Shown: positions 1-10,399 of the stretch, in pieces
How the letters are laid out: the number at the start of each line of letters is the position of its first letter
How positions within the stretch are numbered: the stretch's first letter is position 1
Origin: Aphidius gifuensis
Lineage: Eukaryota; Arthropoda; Insecta; Hymenoptera; Braconidae
Assembly: GCF_014905175.1 (NCBI RefSeq)
Contig: NC_057789.1
Location: 10,354,001-10,418,000 of the forward strand
Direction: 5' to 3'
Length of the DNA stretch: 64,000 bases
Notes under the pieces: model-generated
The model's database searches: none
What the model was told of the DNA's origin: nothing
Seen by the model: only the letters and a program-made list of their open reading frames with translations
Translations under genes and position numbers: made by a program

Positions 1-2
1 AT

Positions 3-1046
3 CGTGATTTTCCACTTTGTCCTGAGCATCTTATCCCACCAAATTCCAAACAAGTCAAACTAATGACCACTTTATATCCAAAAAAAAATTATGTTATTCA
101 TTACAGAAGTCTAAAACAATATTTACGTCTAGGCATGCAGCTAACAAAAATTCATAGAATATCAAAGTTTAAGCAATCACCTTGGTTAAAAAAATATATA
201 GATTTCAATACTCAAAAAAGACAGGAGTCAAATAATGCTTTTGGCGTTTTAATATTTAAATTATTAAATAATGTAATATATGGTAAAGCAATTGAAAATT
301 TACGTTGTAGAAGAGATGTGAAAATGATAACAAAATGGGATGGACGATATGGAGCAAAATCACTAATATCAAAACCAAATTTTCATAGTAGTATGATACT
401 TGGAAAAGATCTTGTTGTTATTGAAATGTCTAGAGTAAAAATAAAATTTGACAAACCAATTTACATAGGGTTTTCAATTCTTGATATTTCTAAATTTTAT
501 TTGTATGATTTTCATTATGATTATGTTAAGAAACCGTACGGGAATTCAGCTAAACTTTTATACATGGATACAGATGCTTTAGATTATTTATTCACAGTAC
601 CTGATATTTATGAATGTATGAAAAAAAATTTGGAAAAATTTGATACAGCTGATTATCCAAAAAATAATATTTATAACATGCCTTTAGTAAATAAACGAAA
701 AATCGGTGTCATGAAAGACGAAAATCAAGGCAAAATTGTAACGGAATTTGTTGGTTTGCGTGCAAAAGCTTACAGCATGAAAATATTAAATGAAGATAAA
801 ATTATAAAAAAAGCAAAAGGCGTAAAAAGATCTGTAATGAAAGAAATTGAGTTCAATGATTATAAAGAATGTTTATTTAGTCATAAGAATTCAATTAAAA
901 AACAATATTTAATTAGAAGTAAAAAACATGTAGTTCATACGATTTTACCAACAAAATTAGCATTAAGTTGGCAAGACGACAAACGAATTTTACTGCCAAA
1001 TACTACAAACACTGTACCATTGGAATATAAAAAAATAAATAAATGA
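3..1046 (+). CDS. polB: Protein-primed family B DNA polymerase, C-terminal part (Polinton/Maverick-like), cut by window edge
   Basis: The frame is open from base 3, so the window edge removes the N-terminus; the first Met (63) is internal. Counting from that Met, KLLNNVIYGK (66-75) is the family B motif B (K-x3-N-x2-Y-G) and YMDTDA (167-172) is motif C, the DTD catalytic pair. The last residue of motif C is Ala where Ser is usual. The region around residues 213-236 (MKDENQGKIVTEFVG) is typical of the C-terminus of Polinton-type polymerases. The product would copy a linear element by protein priming. The visible part is uninterrupted to its TGA. Decayed small genes follow at 1119-4276 and may belong to the same element. 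The family call is firm; whether the source is a transposon or an integrated virus cannot be settled here. Confidence 0.85.
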   Translation, partial: RDFPLCPEHLIPPNSKQVKLMTTLYPKKNYVIHYRSLKQYLRLGMQLTKIHRISKFKQSPWLKKYIDFNTQKRQESNNAFGVLIFKLLNNVIYGKAIENLRCRRDVKMITKWDGRYGAKSLISKPNFHSSMILGKDLVVIEMSRVKIKFDKPIYIGFSILDISKFYLYDFHYDYVKKPYGNSAKLLYMDTDALDYLFTVPDIYECMKKNLEKFDTADYPKNNIYNMPLVNKRKIGVMKDENQGKIVTEFVGLRAKAYSMKILNEDKIIKKAKGVKRSVMKEIEFNDYKECLFSHKNSIKKQYLIRSKKHVVHTILPTKLALSWQDDKRILLPNTTNTVPLEYKKINK

Positions 1047-1118
1047 ATAAATAATACTTAAATATGTTATAAAATGATTTTTTATTTTTTCAAATACAAT
1101 TTTTGTTTTTTTAAATTA

Positions 1119-1709
1119 TTATTTGTTAACTATTCTTTGTTCTAAAAGTTGTATCCAAGTAAAATCTTCTTCAGTATTGATGTTTGGAAAATTTTTTTTA
1201 AACCATTGTTTCATTTTGTATACATTTTCAACGGCACGATCGTAATTTTTACAGAGTGGATGCATTTCAGAGTGTGAAAATGGTGCTTTTTCTTCCATTT
1301 TATTGAAGTCTGGAGCACCTAATTGTTGTAAATCAAATACCAATTCATTGTTCTCTTCATGATATAAACCGCCTACATATTCAATCAAATGTTTTGTTGA
1401 ACTTCCGTTGACAATTACAAGTCCTTCATAAAAAACACAATGTTGAATTTAAAAAAATGCCTTTTTATAAGGTGTTTCGCCAAAACTCCAGGGTATGCCA
1501 TGAATTTTAGATTGACACCATAAAATTTCATTTTTCTCTCTCTGCAGACATTCTGTTGCAGGATATTCTTCAGGAAAAATAAAATGATTATCTTTCCAAT
1601 TTACATTTTCATATTTAGCGTCTAGCTCTAACCAAGCAAACTCTTTATATGAAAAATCCAACCACATTTCTGGATTACCGAATCCTTGTACATCAATAAA
1701 ACAAACCAT
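1119..1709 (-). pseudogene. Small gene of unknown function, paralogue A, with one in-frame stop
   Basis: The minus-strand frame runs from an ATG at 1709 to 1119 and is broken only by a TAA at 1449-1451. Reading continues in the same frame to the end, about 196 codons in total. Landmarks in order are FIDVQGF near the N-terminus, KIHGIPWSFGETPY, then YVGGLYHE, and a C-terminal NVYKMKQWF. The same layout occurs in the decayed gene at 3488-4276, so the two are paralogues. Conserved acidic residues near the start (DVQGF) could suggest a nuclease-like fold, but that is a guess. It lies convergently, 73 bases beyond the polymerase stop, which suggests the same mobile element. Function is not recognised. 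Confidence 0.6.
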
Positions 1710-2032
1710 GTTTTATTTTTTTATTACATTTAACAAAAACTCACAACTAAATTTAAGCTCCAACTGTCAGCTTTCAGAACAAAATCTTACAATGTATAGT
1801 CGAATCCCCTCATCATCTGAGACGTACTCATAAGTTAGATTTATCAATCCATGTATTATGTCGTGAATCGAATCCCAAAAACTTACAAAAAAATTTATTG
1901 CCACGTTTTTTTAAAATTTTTTCAACAAGATAAATGTCTGTGTAACATGTATCACTGGAGTTTATTCTTCTTCATAAAAACCTCCTTGAATCGAATTATT
2001 TTTATAGTCTATGAGTTTATAAGTTACAGGAT

Positions 2033-2352
2033 ATTATGAATTTTTCAAACGACACATTTTGTCCTGATTGAGCCAGACTTTCACCTGAAAGAACATGGGT
2101 TATCACATAATAGCAATGATGATAATGGAAAAAAAATTTTTTTGACGATTGTTTATTATAAAAAAACTTTTTTTTAACGGGTCAATGGAACGATAGTAAC
2201 TTTTTTATTTATTATTTAATAATTATGAATTTTTCAAATGACACATTTTGTACTGGTTGAGCTAGATTTTTACCTGAAAATAGCATGGTTTATTACATGA
2301 TAACAATGATGATAACGAACATAAAATTTTTTGACGATTGTTTATTATAAAA
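2033..2352. repeat. Direct duplication of a ~130-bp segment
   Basis: Two similar copies lie at 2033-2167 and 2222-2352, offset by 189 bases. Both begin ATTATGAATTTTTCAAA and end GACGATTGTTTATTATAAAA, with scattered substitutions between. No coding capacity is apparent. Confidence 0.8.
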
Positions 2353-2369
2353 AAAATATGGCTCAGTAG

Positions 2370-2713
2370 GAGTCCATCGACCGAAATATTAACTACAATT
2401 TTCTATTAAAAAATAATAAACGAATAGATAATAAAAATAAAATAAAACCAAAAGAAAACATTCAAAAATCAAAAATACAATATTTCAAACTCGAATGTCC
2501 AGAAGATATTGAAAAAACTAATCAAAAAATTCTGCAATCAATATTATTCAAAAGATGCATGTATCGTTTACTACCACTACCGTACACGTGATGTATAAAT
2601 GGGCGTATGCCTATCGATCAGCAAGATGTGGAGAATGGGAAACAATGGCTCAAGATCATGAAAGATTTCAAATGCGGATAAAAAAATTAAGCGGAATTAT
2701 AGATCCAATATAA
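2370..2713 (+). pseudogene. Decayed short open frames, unknown product
   Basis: An open frame without an ATG (2370 to a TGA at 2589-2591) contains IQYFKLECPEDIEKTNQKIL. It overlaps an ATG frame (2591-2713, 40 residues) containing KWAYAYRSARCGEWETM and ending GIIDPI. The composition of both looks protein-like, and the two frames probably belonged to one gene joined by a frameshift. I do not recognise the product. Its position between the polymerase and two other decayed genes suggests part of the same Polinton-like element. Confidence 0.4.
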
Positions 2714-2828
2714 ATAAAAAAACATAATGAATTTTGTAAAACTAAAAATAAATAAAGAAACATTTTTTTAAAATACAACATTGCTATATAGATATTTATT
2801 TTACTTTTATATAATACATTTTTAAAAA

Positions 2829-3228
2829 TTATTCTTCGCTGTCTGTTTCTTGACCTTGTTCTTCAATGCCTTCTTCGCTTTCTTGTTCTTCTATGAATCT
2901 CCGTTCGAATTTTTCATTATTATTCCATAGCTCAAATGATTTTTGTATGAGTGGTGTTAAAGTTGGAATTGCAGTCCGATCAAAATATTTCAATACAAAA
3001 TCCTTTTCATCATAGACGTATAGTGGTAGCTTAGATAAGTCAATTTATTTAATTTGACTTTCAGTCATTGAATATACTTCATCATACGTATCCAAAAACA
3101 TTTCGAATCGTAGAAGTTCAACTTTTTTCCAATGTATATGTAAATCTTCAAGAAATGACTTCAGCTTTTTTTCTTGTGAATTTCTTGTGATTTTGATAAA
3201 TTTCAGACTCTATTTGACACTGGTCCAT
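2829..3228 (-). pseudogene. Decayed gene with acidic C-terminus, unknown product
   Basis: The minus strand reads MDQCQIESEIYQNHKKF from 3228. It needs one frameshift in the A-rich run near 3165, then continues through LEDLHIHWKKVELLRFEMF and DTYDEVYSMTESQIK to an in-frame TAA near 3050. It then resumes with LPLYVYDEKDFVLKYFDR and ends in a Glu-rich tail (EEQESEEGIEEQGQETDSEE) at 2829. The long coherent reading with only two lesions argues for a former gene of about 130 codons. No family is recognised. It is co-oriented with both paralogues of the unknown gene at 1119 and 3488. Confidence 0.5.
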
Positions 3229-3487
3229 TATAATTTTTAGTTATAACTTATATTTACTTTATTAATGTTCACACACTACAAGTTGATATATTAATGAGCT
3301 CTACTCAAGCTTTTTTCAAATCTACAAGACCCTTTTTATATATATTGATGCGTGCGCACATGCACTGTAGTGTTTTATAACGTATATGTAAAAACCGTTG
3401 ACCCTAATTTTTTAAAATAAACATTGGTTAGTCATCATAAATTTTAACGCTCACATAAAATATATGTGTGCAGTATAATTATTTTTT

Positions 3488-4276
3488 TCAAATGATTTTT
3501 TTTTTATTATTTTGACATGGAATACATTTTTTTTTTTTTGGTAATGGTCCATCAAATGCATCTGTATATAAACCCAAAAAATTAAAATGTTCTTCACAAC
3601 GACGCTCTCCGATGAATTTATGGTTGTTTTTCAAATTTTCAGGCAATTTATCCCAAATTTCATCCATTGATTCCGAGGCGTATGAAAGTATAAAGTTTTC
3701 TGGTAGAATTTCTATATCTTCTTTTCTAAGTTTCGATAAATTTTTCAATGCATAGTACAACTGTATAGATTTATTAAGAGATGATTTCTCACCCCAATAA
3801 TTCTGAAACCATAGTTTTAACTGTTGTACATTGTCAAGTGCACAATAACAATTACGTATAGCATAATGAATTCCCGGATGACTTGTTATTTGATTTTTTA
3901 TTGTTCTTATCCCTGGAGAATCCATTGAATAAAAATCAATTATTACTTTTGAATTGTCAGTGATTTCATCCAACCACTTTTTTTTCTTGTCACCTTTTAC
4001 ATATGTATATATAAGAAGCTGATTTCAAGACGTTAGAAATTATCAGTTTCATGTCATTATAAGATACATCACCACACTCCCACGATAACCCATGCCAATT
4101 GCGTATCAACCACAGATTATCGACTTGTATTTTGCAGGTAGATGATTCCATGTATTCGGTGGCTTAAATACAAAACAATGTGTTTCGTTGTTTTGAACAT
4201 TAGTTGCAGCAAGCTCTTTTAAAACGAATGCGTTGTGACTTCGCTTAAATCCTTGTATATCTACAATCAATTCCAT
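3488..4276 (-). pseudogene. Small gene of unknown function, paralogue B, with two frameshifts
   Basis: This starts at ATG 4276 with MELIVDIQGFKRSHNAFVLK. It shifts frame near 4125 into LIRNWHGLSWECGDVSY, and again near 3990 into YVKGDKKKKWLDEI, then stays open to 3488. The landmarks DIQGF, HGLSWECGDVSY, YVKG and NVQQLKLWF line up in order with the gene at 1119-1709. The C-terminus here is longer and ends in a Lys-rich CIPCQNNKKK stretch. Family members seem to be a polymerase-linked gene, but the biochemical role is unknown to me. Confidence 0.6.
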
Positions 4277-4859
4277 ATTTTTTTTAACTTCTTCGTCACG
4301 AACACGTTTAATGCACTGATAGATTTTTAATTAAAAAAATCGTTTTGTAGAAACAAATACATATATAATAATTTACATATACGTAAAACTTGATATTATT
4401 ATTATTATTATGTTGCCCCACTTTTATCGAAATTTTTCGTTAATGACGCATGCTTTTATTTCATATTTTTTTCTAAGAAAAAGCCATAAATTTTTTATAT
4501 ATTTATATAAACAAAAAACCGTTAATAACGTTTATATAAACAATCTCTTTCATCATACATGAGTCAACGACATCCGGTCCCCGTCTCGCGTCTCCCGTTT
4601 CCCCTCTCCCGACTCCCGTCCCCCCATTTTTAATCTCCATACTCTCAACCCTCATCCCCCAATCTCAACTACACACACACATCCCTCAATATCTTATCTA
4701 CACCCCCAACTACCCTCTAAAAACTACCCTTTATTTTTTTTTTTATTTTTTTTTATTTTTTTTTTTACGAATTTTGATTAAAGGATGATTAATTAAGGGA
4801 TGATATAGAACCAGCCCTGTTTCCCTACTGCTCAAAGTTCAAATAAGAATGTATGACTT
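4277..4859. other. No gene seen; pyrimidine-rich low complexity
   Basis: AT-rich spacer. About 4565-4640 is a run of C/T-rich words (CTCCCGTTTCC and similar), and 4730-4765 is a T-rich ladder. No coding or structural signal otherwise. Confidence 0.5.
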
Positions 4860-5430
4860 CTGGACAAATGACAAAAAAATAGTAATAACAATAGACGATA
4901 CGTGGTCGTATTAGGCAACATGAACGCAAGAACGTCAGACAAAGTAGGCTACATAGATGATGAAAACAGTAATCTAAAAGACAAAAGAAAATTATAAGAT
5001 ACAGTGATCAACACTGAAGGTGAAAAATGATAGAAATGTGCAAAAGCCTGTGCGTAAGCATAATAAACGGCATAATAGAGGGAGACAAAGAAGGAAGAAT
5101 GACATATACAGGCAGCAAGCTAAACGGAAATGGCACAGTCATAGACTTACATTATCGTGCGACACAAAAAAAAAAATCATAAAAATTAAAAGTCTAGGAG
5201 TAGCAGAGAGAATAGACCACCTACCGTTAATCCTAACCTTCGAATATAAAAACATATGCAAACGAATTGAAAATCCAGATGATGTCTATACCGACAAATG
5301 ACAATACATGCTTAATAACGAAGGCAAACAAAAAATAGGTACGGAGAAACGAATGTGTGGAGGAATTTCAAAATACATACAAAAACGAGATTGGGGAAAG
5401 TGAAAGCGGAAGTAATTAAATGAAATGGAA
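4860..5430 (+). pseudogene. LINE A, endonuclease (EEP) domain fragment
   Basis: Across two or three frames the plus strand reads VVVLGNMNARTSD (the GD/NFNAR endonuclease motif, with Asp replaced by Asn), then MIEMCKSLCVSIINGII, then GRMTYTGSKLNGNGTVIDL, and finally ERIDHLPLILTFEY (the catalytic DH near the end of the domain). This is an apurinic-like endonuclease of a non-LTR retrotransposon with several frameshifts and stops. Its probable continuation (linker and start of the reverse transcriptase) is at 7380-8120, separated by a younger LINE. Confidence 0.75.
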
Positions 5431-5508
5431 TTGTTCCGTAGGAACGAGATACGCATATTATAGCTTCCATGACCTTAAACATTGTAATAGGCAAATGGTC
5501 ATTGTCAT

Positions 5509-5539
5509 AAGATTCAATCGTTTCCTTTGATTGAATCTT
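5509..5539. other. Perfect 11-bp hairpin
   Basis: AAGATTCAATC and GATTGAATCTT flank a 9-base loop (GTTTCCTTT). It lies between the LINE A fragment and the CR1-like LINE; the role is unknown. Confidence 0.6.
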
Positions 5540-5769
5540 CAAGCGTTCCTTCGACCTGAAGGTTTGCAACATCATCAGACCTGACTGAGGCCAGGCTGGC
5601 CACCTACCTTAGTTGGATCGAGACAATGAACCAACGTGACGTCTCTAAGCTGCAAGGGTTTGAGCGTCACAAATCTTCATTTTTTCTACTCATTCTAAAA
5701 AATATGTAAATGACCTTGCAAGAGATTACCGAAACCTTGTGTTGTCTCTCCTTCTCGTTTAAAATCTCT

Positions 5770-7161
5770 CTCTCTCTCTTTCTCTCACTCTCTCGGGCAG
5801 AACTCAAGCTATAAAAGGAGAGGGTGATGAACTATCTGACTGGCTGCCTATGACATCTGGAGTACCACAAGGTTCAATACTTGGTCCATTACTCTTCTCA
5901 CTCTTCATCAATGACATTGGTAGTTCAATTAAACATAGCAAACGACTATTGTACGCTGATGATTTACAAATCTATCGTAGCTGTTTAGTATCTGAGATTG
6001 ACGAATGCATCGGTAAAATAAACGAGGATATATTTAATATCAAAACCTGGGCAACAGCAAATAAACTCTCTCTCAATCTAAAGAAGACTCAAGCAATCGT
6101 TTTCGGAGCGCGTCGCTACATAAACAATTTCAAGCAGGCTGAGCATGCTACACTTGGCACACCATCAGAACCAATCAATTTCTCACCTTTAGTACGCAAC
6201 CTTGGAGTGTTAATGGATGCAAAGCTCTCTTTCATAGATCACGTGAAGCATATCATCTCAAAAACTAACTCAACTTTCTTTCAACTATTCAACATAACTA
6301 AATACACTGATATTGAACTGCGTAAAAAACTGGTACTAACTCTAATTATGCCTCACGTAAACTATTGCTTAGTAGCACTACAAGGTCTTGGTACTGTTCT
6401 CGATCTGAAGCTCCAACGTATTGTGAATCGCGGTGTAAGGTACGTCTATGGTCTTAGGGCTGATCAATCAATATCGGGTCACCGCCGTCAACTAGGCTGG
6501 CTAAACCTAGAGAATACCAGACTACTTTACACTGCCATGTTAATTTACAAAGTAATAAATTCTAATGTACCTCAATACCTTGCAAGTACTCTCATGGTAC
6601 CTGCAACAAGTCAACCAACTCGCAACCAACAGCCACAACAAGCCTTGATAGTACCGAATTACAGAACCGACACCTATAAATATGCCTTCTCTGTAACTGC
6701 ACCTCTCATTTGGAACTCAATTCCTACAAGGATTCGTGAGTCAGACTCACTCTTAAATTTCAAATCGAAACTTACACACTGGCTACAACACCGTGAATCA
6801 TCCTGACCAACATCACCACCATTTTATATTATAATATATTCTATTATATCATACTACATTAATATCATGTAACACATCACTCAAATACTTATATATTCTG
6901 GCACACAAGTGCATACACTCGAAATGCACACATTGAAATGCACTCTATGCTTACTTTCTTTCTCACTCACTCACACGCACTCGTACTATCATTCTAAATC
7001 AACTGAACATTCTTTCAAACTTTACTTCTAAGTTACATATCAAAAGATTTATAAAAAAAAAAAAAAAAAAAAAAAAAACATACTCTCTGTAAATATAGTT
7101 ACTACTACTTTGTTTAAATTTTAGACAATAAAAATTATTATCAATCAATCAATCAATCAAT
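5770..7161 (+). mobile_element. 5'-truncated CR1-like LINE with (TCAA)n tail
   Basis: The copy begins in a CT-rich tract and enters directly inside a reverse transcriptase. It has a 3' untranslated part and ends in five TCAA/CAAT units (7140-7161), as CR1/Rex1-type LINEs do instead of poly(A). The pure A run at 7050-7078 is internal. It sits between the two halves of LINE A. Confidence 0.75.
5796..6806 (+). CDS. Reverse transcriptase C-terminal half, CR1-like LINE (5' truncated)
   Basis: The frame is open from 5796 through the Met at 5850 to the stop at 6806. Visible motifs are SGVPQGSILGPLLF (RT block 4, just after the Met), LLYADDLQIY (block 5, catalytic ADD), LGVLMDAKLSF (block 7), and the long C-terminal domain ending APLIWNSIPTRIRESDSLLNFKSK, which is characteristic of CR1-related LINEs. 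It lacks the endonuclease and RT blocks 1-3, so it is a dead-on-arrival copy. The surviving frame has no lesion, which suggests a fairly recent insertion compared with LINE A around it. Confidence 0.85.
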   Translation, partial: GRTQAIKGEGDELSDWLPMTSGVPQGSILGPLLFSLFINDIGSSIKHSKRLLYADDLQIYRSCLVSEIDECIGKINEDIFNIKTWATANKLSLNLKKTQAIVFGARRYINNFKQAEHATLGTPSEPINFSPLVRNLGVLMDAKLSFIDHVKHIISKTNSTFFQLFNITKYTDIELRKKLVLTLIMPHVNYCLVALQGLGTVLDLKLQRIVNRGVRYVYGLRADQSISGHRRQLGWLNLENTRLLYTAMLIYKVINSNVPQYLASTLMVPATSQPTRNQQPQQALIVPNYRTDTYKYAFSVTAPLIWNSIPTRIRESDSLLNFKSKLTHWLQHRESS

Positions 7162-7379
7162 CTCCTTCTATAAACCTAGCCTTATGCTATGACTTAAATA
7201 AAAAAGGGAAGTTAGTTCACCTCGACCTGTGGTGACAACCGCTGCTCGTTTTGGCAATCTGTTGATATCTACCGATATATATGTAAACCTCATATAATTG
7301 TCCTAGTAAAAAATAAAGAATCAATTTCCAACAATTTTACGAAAATATTGTATGTTAATTACAAAGACCTAACTCCATA

Positions 7380-8120
7380 CAATCCAGGAATGAACACTGC
7401 GAAATAATTAAAAATGTGGCAAAGAAATGCAATCTAGTAAGAAATAAGAATAGTGAACCTGACAAACAGCAGCAAAAAAAAATGTACAATGTCAAATGTG
7501 AACACCAACGAAAAGAAGTATGGAGAAAACTAAAAACGTACGTGAAAAACAAAAATCAAAAAAACCACTCAAACTCAATAAACGAAAAAAGAAAGTACAA
7601 ACAAAAGTGCAAGGAAGAAAAAAAAAAAGTGCTCAGAGAAATGTGGAAAGATCCGGACAACTGCACAGATTTCAGCATTTGGTGGGCAAAAATGAATACG
7701 TGGAGAACATCAAAGCGTGAGAAACCGAGCAAAAAAATAAATAGAGAACAATGAAACGAACATTTTGAAAACCTTCTCACACAACCACAAAACGAAATGA
7801 ACCACTAAAATGCAGATGAAGCGAATAAAAACAATATAAGACCAAGAGAAATAGACACATTGGCAGAAAGAATAATCAATACAGATATCTCACTGCAAGA
7901 AGTAATAGGAGCACTTAAGAAACCGAAAAATAGAAAAGCAGCAGGAGAAGACAAATTATTAATAGAATACCTAAAGGTAATTCTTAAAGACAAAAAACAC
8001 TACTACATAAATATATGAACGAAATATTGAAAAAAGGGAGAATACCGCAAAGATGGAGAAAAGCATTCATCATGCCAATATTCAAAAATGGGAACTCGGA
8101 CGAGGCGAAAAACTTTTAAT
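7380..8120 (+). pseudogene. LINE A, linker and start of reverse transcriptase
   Basis: A Lys-rich linker (KKMYNVKCEHQRKEVWRKL and onward, frame at 7416-7754) is followed, after stops, by DISLQEVIGALKKPKNRKAA. That is the conserved entry to LINE reverse transcriptases (LK..K..G.D). Traces of block 2 (HSSCQYSKMG in a shifted frame) fade by 8120. The remainder of the RT is missing. Together with 4860-5430 this is one LINE interrupted by 5.4-7.3 kb. Confidence 0.65.
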
Positions 8121-8316
8121 GATATATATGTATAAAATAATTCTTGCAAAATATTCTTTATGGTAATATTGTTAATATGCAACTTGGCTTTATAAATTAA
8201 TGATGCAATTTTGAATTTGTAAATAAAATATTACTGTCAAATAAAACTAATTATTAACTTCTTTTTCATCCCTTGAAATATATTTTTTAATATTTTTTTA
8301 TTGTTTTTTTTAATAG

Positions 8317-9017
8317 GTCTGATGATGTTGGAGAAGATTGTTTAACGCCAAACAATTCAAGTCAACTAGAATCTGAAGAAACAAAATTTGTAGGTGTTGT
8401 TCGTGTGCTTTTATCATATGATATGGGGTGGACGGAACATGGGACTGATAGCTTGAATGGTTATGGCGCAATCATTGGAATGCAATCTAAAAAAATAATA
8501 GATTATAGTACCAAGAACAGAAGATGTCATAAATGTCAACTTGGCCATGACAAGAGTGATCATGTTTGTAGAAAAAATTTCAATGGTAGTGCAAAGGCCA
8601 TAGAAGCGAATCTAGGCTTACAATTGATGACTAATAGTGCAATTTTAAAAGAACATAATTTAGAAATTGTCGTCTCCATTGGTGAAAATGATAGTGCCAC
8701 GGCATCTGCATTCAAAACAAATTGCACTCATAAAGTTGTTAAATTTGCTGATAAAAATCATACATCGAAAGGTGTATCAACATATAAATTTGACAGAGAA
8801 TCTGATCCTGGTAAAGAGTTGAATACAGTTGTTATCAAGTACTTTCATGACTGCTTTACTTACTGCATGGCTACAAATAAAGGTAATCCTGGAAGTATGT
8901 CTGATGCTGTGAGGAACATACCTTTCCATGCAGCGAACGATCATGACAACTGTGGTGAATGGTGTGGATTCAAAAAAGATCCCGAAAACTACGATTATGC
9001 TGTCATTCCTGGTAGCA
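8317..9017 (+). pseudogene. Mutator-like transposase domain fragment
   Basis: The frame opens right after a polypyrimidine tract and AG (8315-8316), a good 3' splice site. It reads VLLSYDMGWTEHG, GYGAIIGMQSKKIIDY, then a Cys cluster (RCHKCQLGHDKSDHVCRKNF), SIGENDSATASAF and HDNCGEWCGFKKD. The Asp in YDMGW and the Asp in ENDSAT fit the first two acidic catalytic positions of the Mutator-like transposase domain found in many animal proteins; the Cys/His pairs fit its zinc-binding parts. No ATG is seen, so upstream exons are missing. After 9017 the same frame runs into an unrelated TTCTCC-rich repeat, so the C-terminus is lost. Confidence 0.65.
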
Positions 9018-9182
9018 TCAAATGGTGGAATTATTTCTCCGTCTTTTGTCAACCTTTTGTCGAAAGTGACCCACAGTTGGAGAAATGGCGGACAAATTTC
9101 TCCAACCTTTCTCCACCTTTCTTCCAACCTTTTTCCACCATTTTTCGAACTTTTTTCTACCTTTTCTCCAGCAATTCCGTAA
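9018..9182. repeat. TTCTCC-rich degenerate repeat, dispersed family copy 1
   Basis: It begins GGTGGAATTATTTCTCCGTC and continues with words such as TTTCTCCAACC and TTCTTCCAACC at roughly 10-12 base spacing. Similar sequence, usually starting CCCTGGTRGAAAT, occurs at 12563, 29870 and 36645. Insertion here cuts off the Mutator-like gene. Confidence 0.6.
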
Positions 9183-9259
9183 AATTTTGTTACAGTCGTT
9201 ATTTTGAAAAAACAAATAAAAAAATAAAATACAGGCTGTTTCATTTTGATCTATAAATG

Positions 9260-10127
9260 GATTATTGGCGAAAATATGCTTTGAATTGAGGAGTGATAAA
9301 AGTAAAAGTTGTGAAACGGAGAAGTAGTAAAGTAGTAAAACAACAATTAGTGCTGATTTCGAATACTTGACGCTCTTTTTTGTAAAAAAAACTGCGTTTC
9401 TTTCTTTGTTATGATTAGAATATTAGTAAGATTTGTTACCTGGCTGTTATTGAGTTATATATCTTTTTTAATATTTGGTAGAAAAAATCGAAAGTAGGCT
9501 TATTGGAAAGAGAGGTATCAATATATATATAATGAAAATATTTTTCGTTTTTTTTTTTCTAAGATTAATTAAACAGATAAAACAGAAATTGAAGTCTCCT
9601 GATAAATTCAAAATATGTACATATAATAGATATATTTATGAAAACAAAAGAAAGACAAAAATAAAGTAAGTGAAGGTTTATATTATTTATTATTTGATTG
9701 AAGAAGATTTATTTATGAAAACAAAAGGAAAGACAAAGATAAAACTAGTAAAGGTTTATATTATTTATTGTCTGATTGAAGAAGATATATTGAAGAAGAC
9801 ATATGGATTGGTCTTATATATAAATATATATATATATATAATATATATATATTAAAAAAAAAAAAAAAAAGGTAGTGCCTCGCGTCAAGTATGAGAAAAA
9901 AAAAAAATGATTTCAATTTCTTTTTAGTTTTTCTGAAAAACCACATAACACATCGAAAGTAAAAAAACAAACTATATAGTTTTTCTCAAAAACTAAAGAG
10001 AAATTAAAAATTTCATTAGAGTAAATTTCCTTTTTTTTTTTTTACATTTAACAAAAAAATAAAAAAAATAAAATTGAGAAAAAAATTTTTTTTTTTTTCA
10101 AAAATCAAAAAAATTACTTCCCATTGA
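9260..10127. repeat. Gene-free stretch with copies of four dispersed or tandem repeats
   Basis: 9340-9420 is a copy of a family also at 26666, 36074 (inverted) and 37190 (shared word AGTGCTGATTTC). 9480-9515 shares AATCGAAAGTAGGCTTATT with 14510. 9634-9790 is a ~77-bp unit present twice. 9870-9905 (GGTAGTGCCTCGCGTCAAGT) reappears inverted near 27205-27240. The rest is A/T homopolymer. No gene is visible. Confidence 0.65.
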
Positions 10128-10390
10128 GTGCCCACTTTATTGAAAAGGTTAAATTACTCGTTTTGCGTCCTCCAATTGATGATCAAAACTTTAGCAAAAA
10201 AAATCGGTACTATTTTAGATATCTTGAAATTCGATGGTGGTGCCCTCAAAAATCGGAGAAAAAAAAAAAAAAAATACGGGTTTTTTTTAAGGCCAAAATC
10301 TACAACATATCAAAAACTGAGCAAAATCGCTGAGGGTCAGGTCGCAAACCCCGTGACTTGGTTAAGAATGTCGCATATACATATACCTAT
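10128..10390. mobile_element. Diverged one-armed relative of the palindrome at 13681
   Basis: The right end, GAGGGTCAGGTCGCAAACCC then GTTAAGAATGTCGCATATA, parallels GAGGGTCAGGCAGATGACC and GACTCAGAATGCCCCATATA, the terminus of the palindrome at 13681-14298. No matching inverted arm is visible on the left. Confidence 0.4.
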
Positions 10391-10399
10391 ATAACTTTG

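Noticed and set aside
7416..7780. Overlapping alternative frames near the LINE linker
   Set aside because: Only the frame continuing into the LINE RT entry block is supported.
8777..9244. Minus-strand open frame of 155 codons
   Set aside because: It is antisense to the Mutator-like exon and the TTCTCC repeat; composition follows from those.
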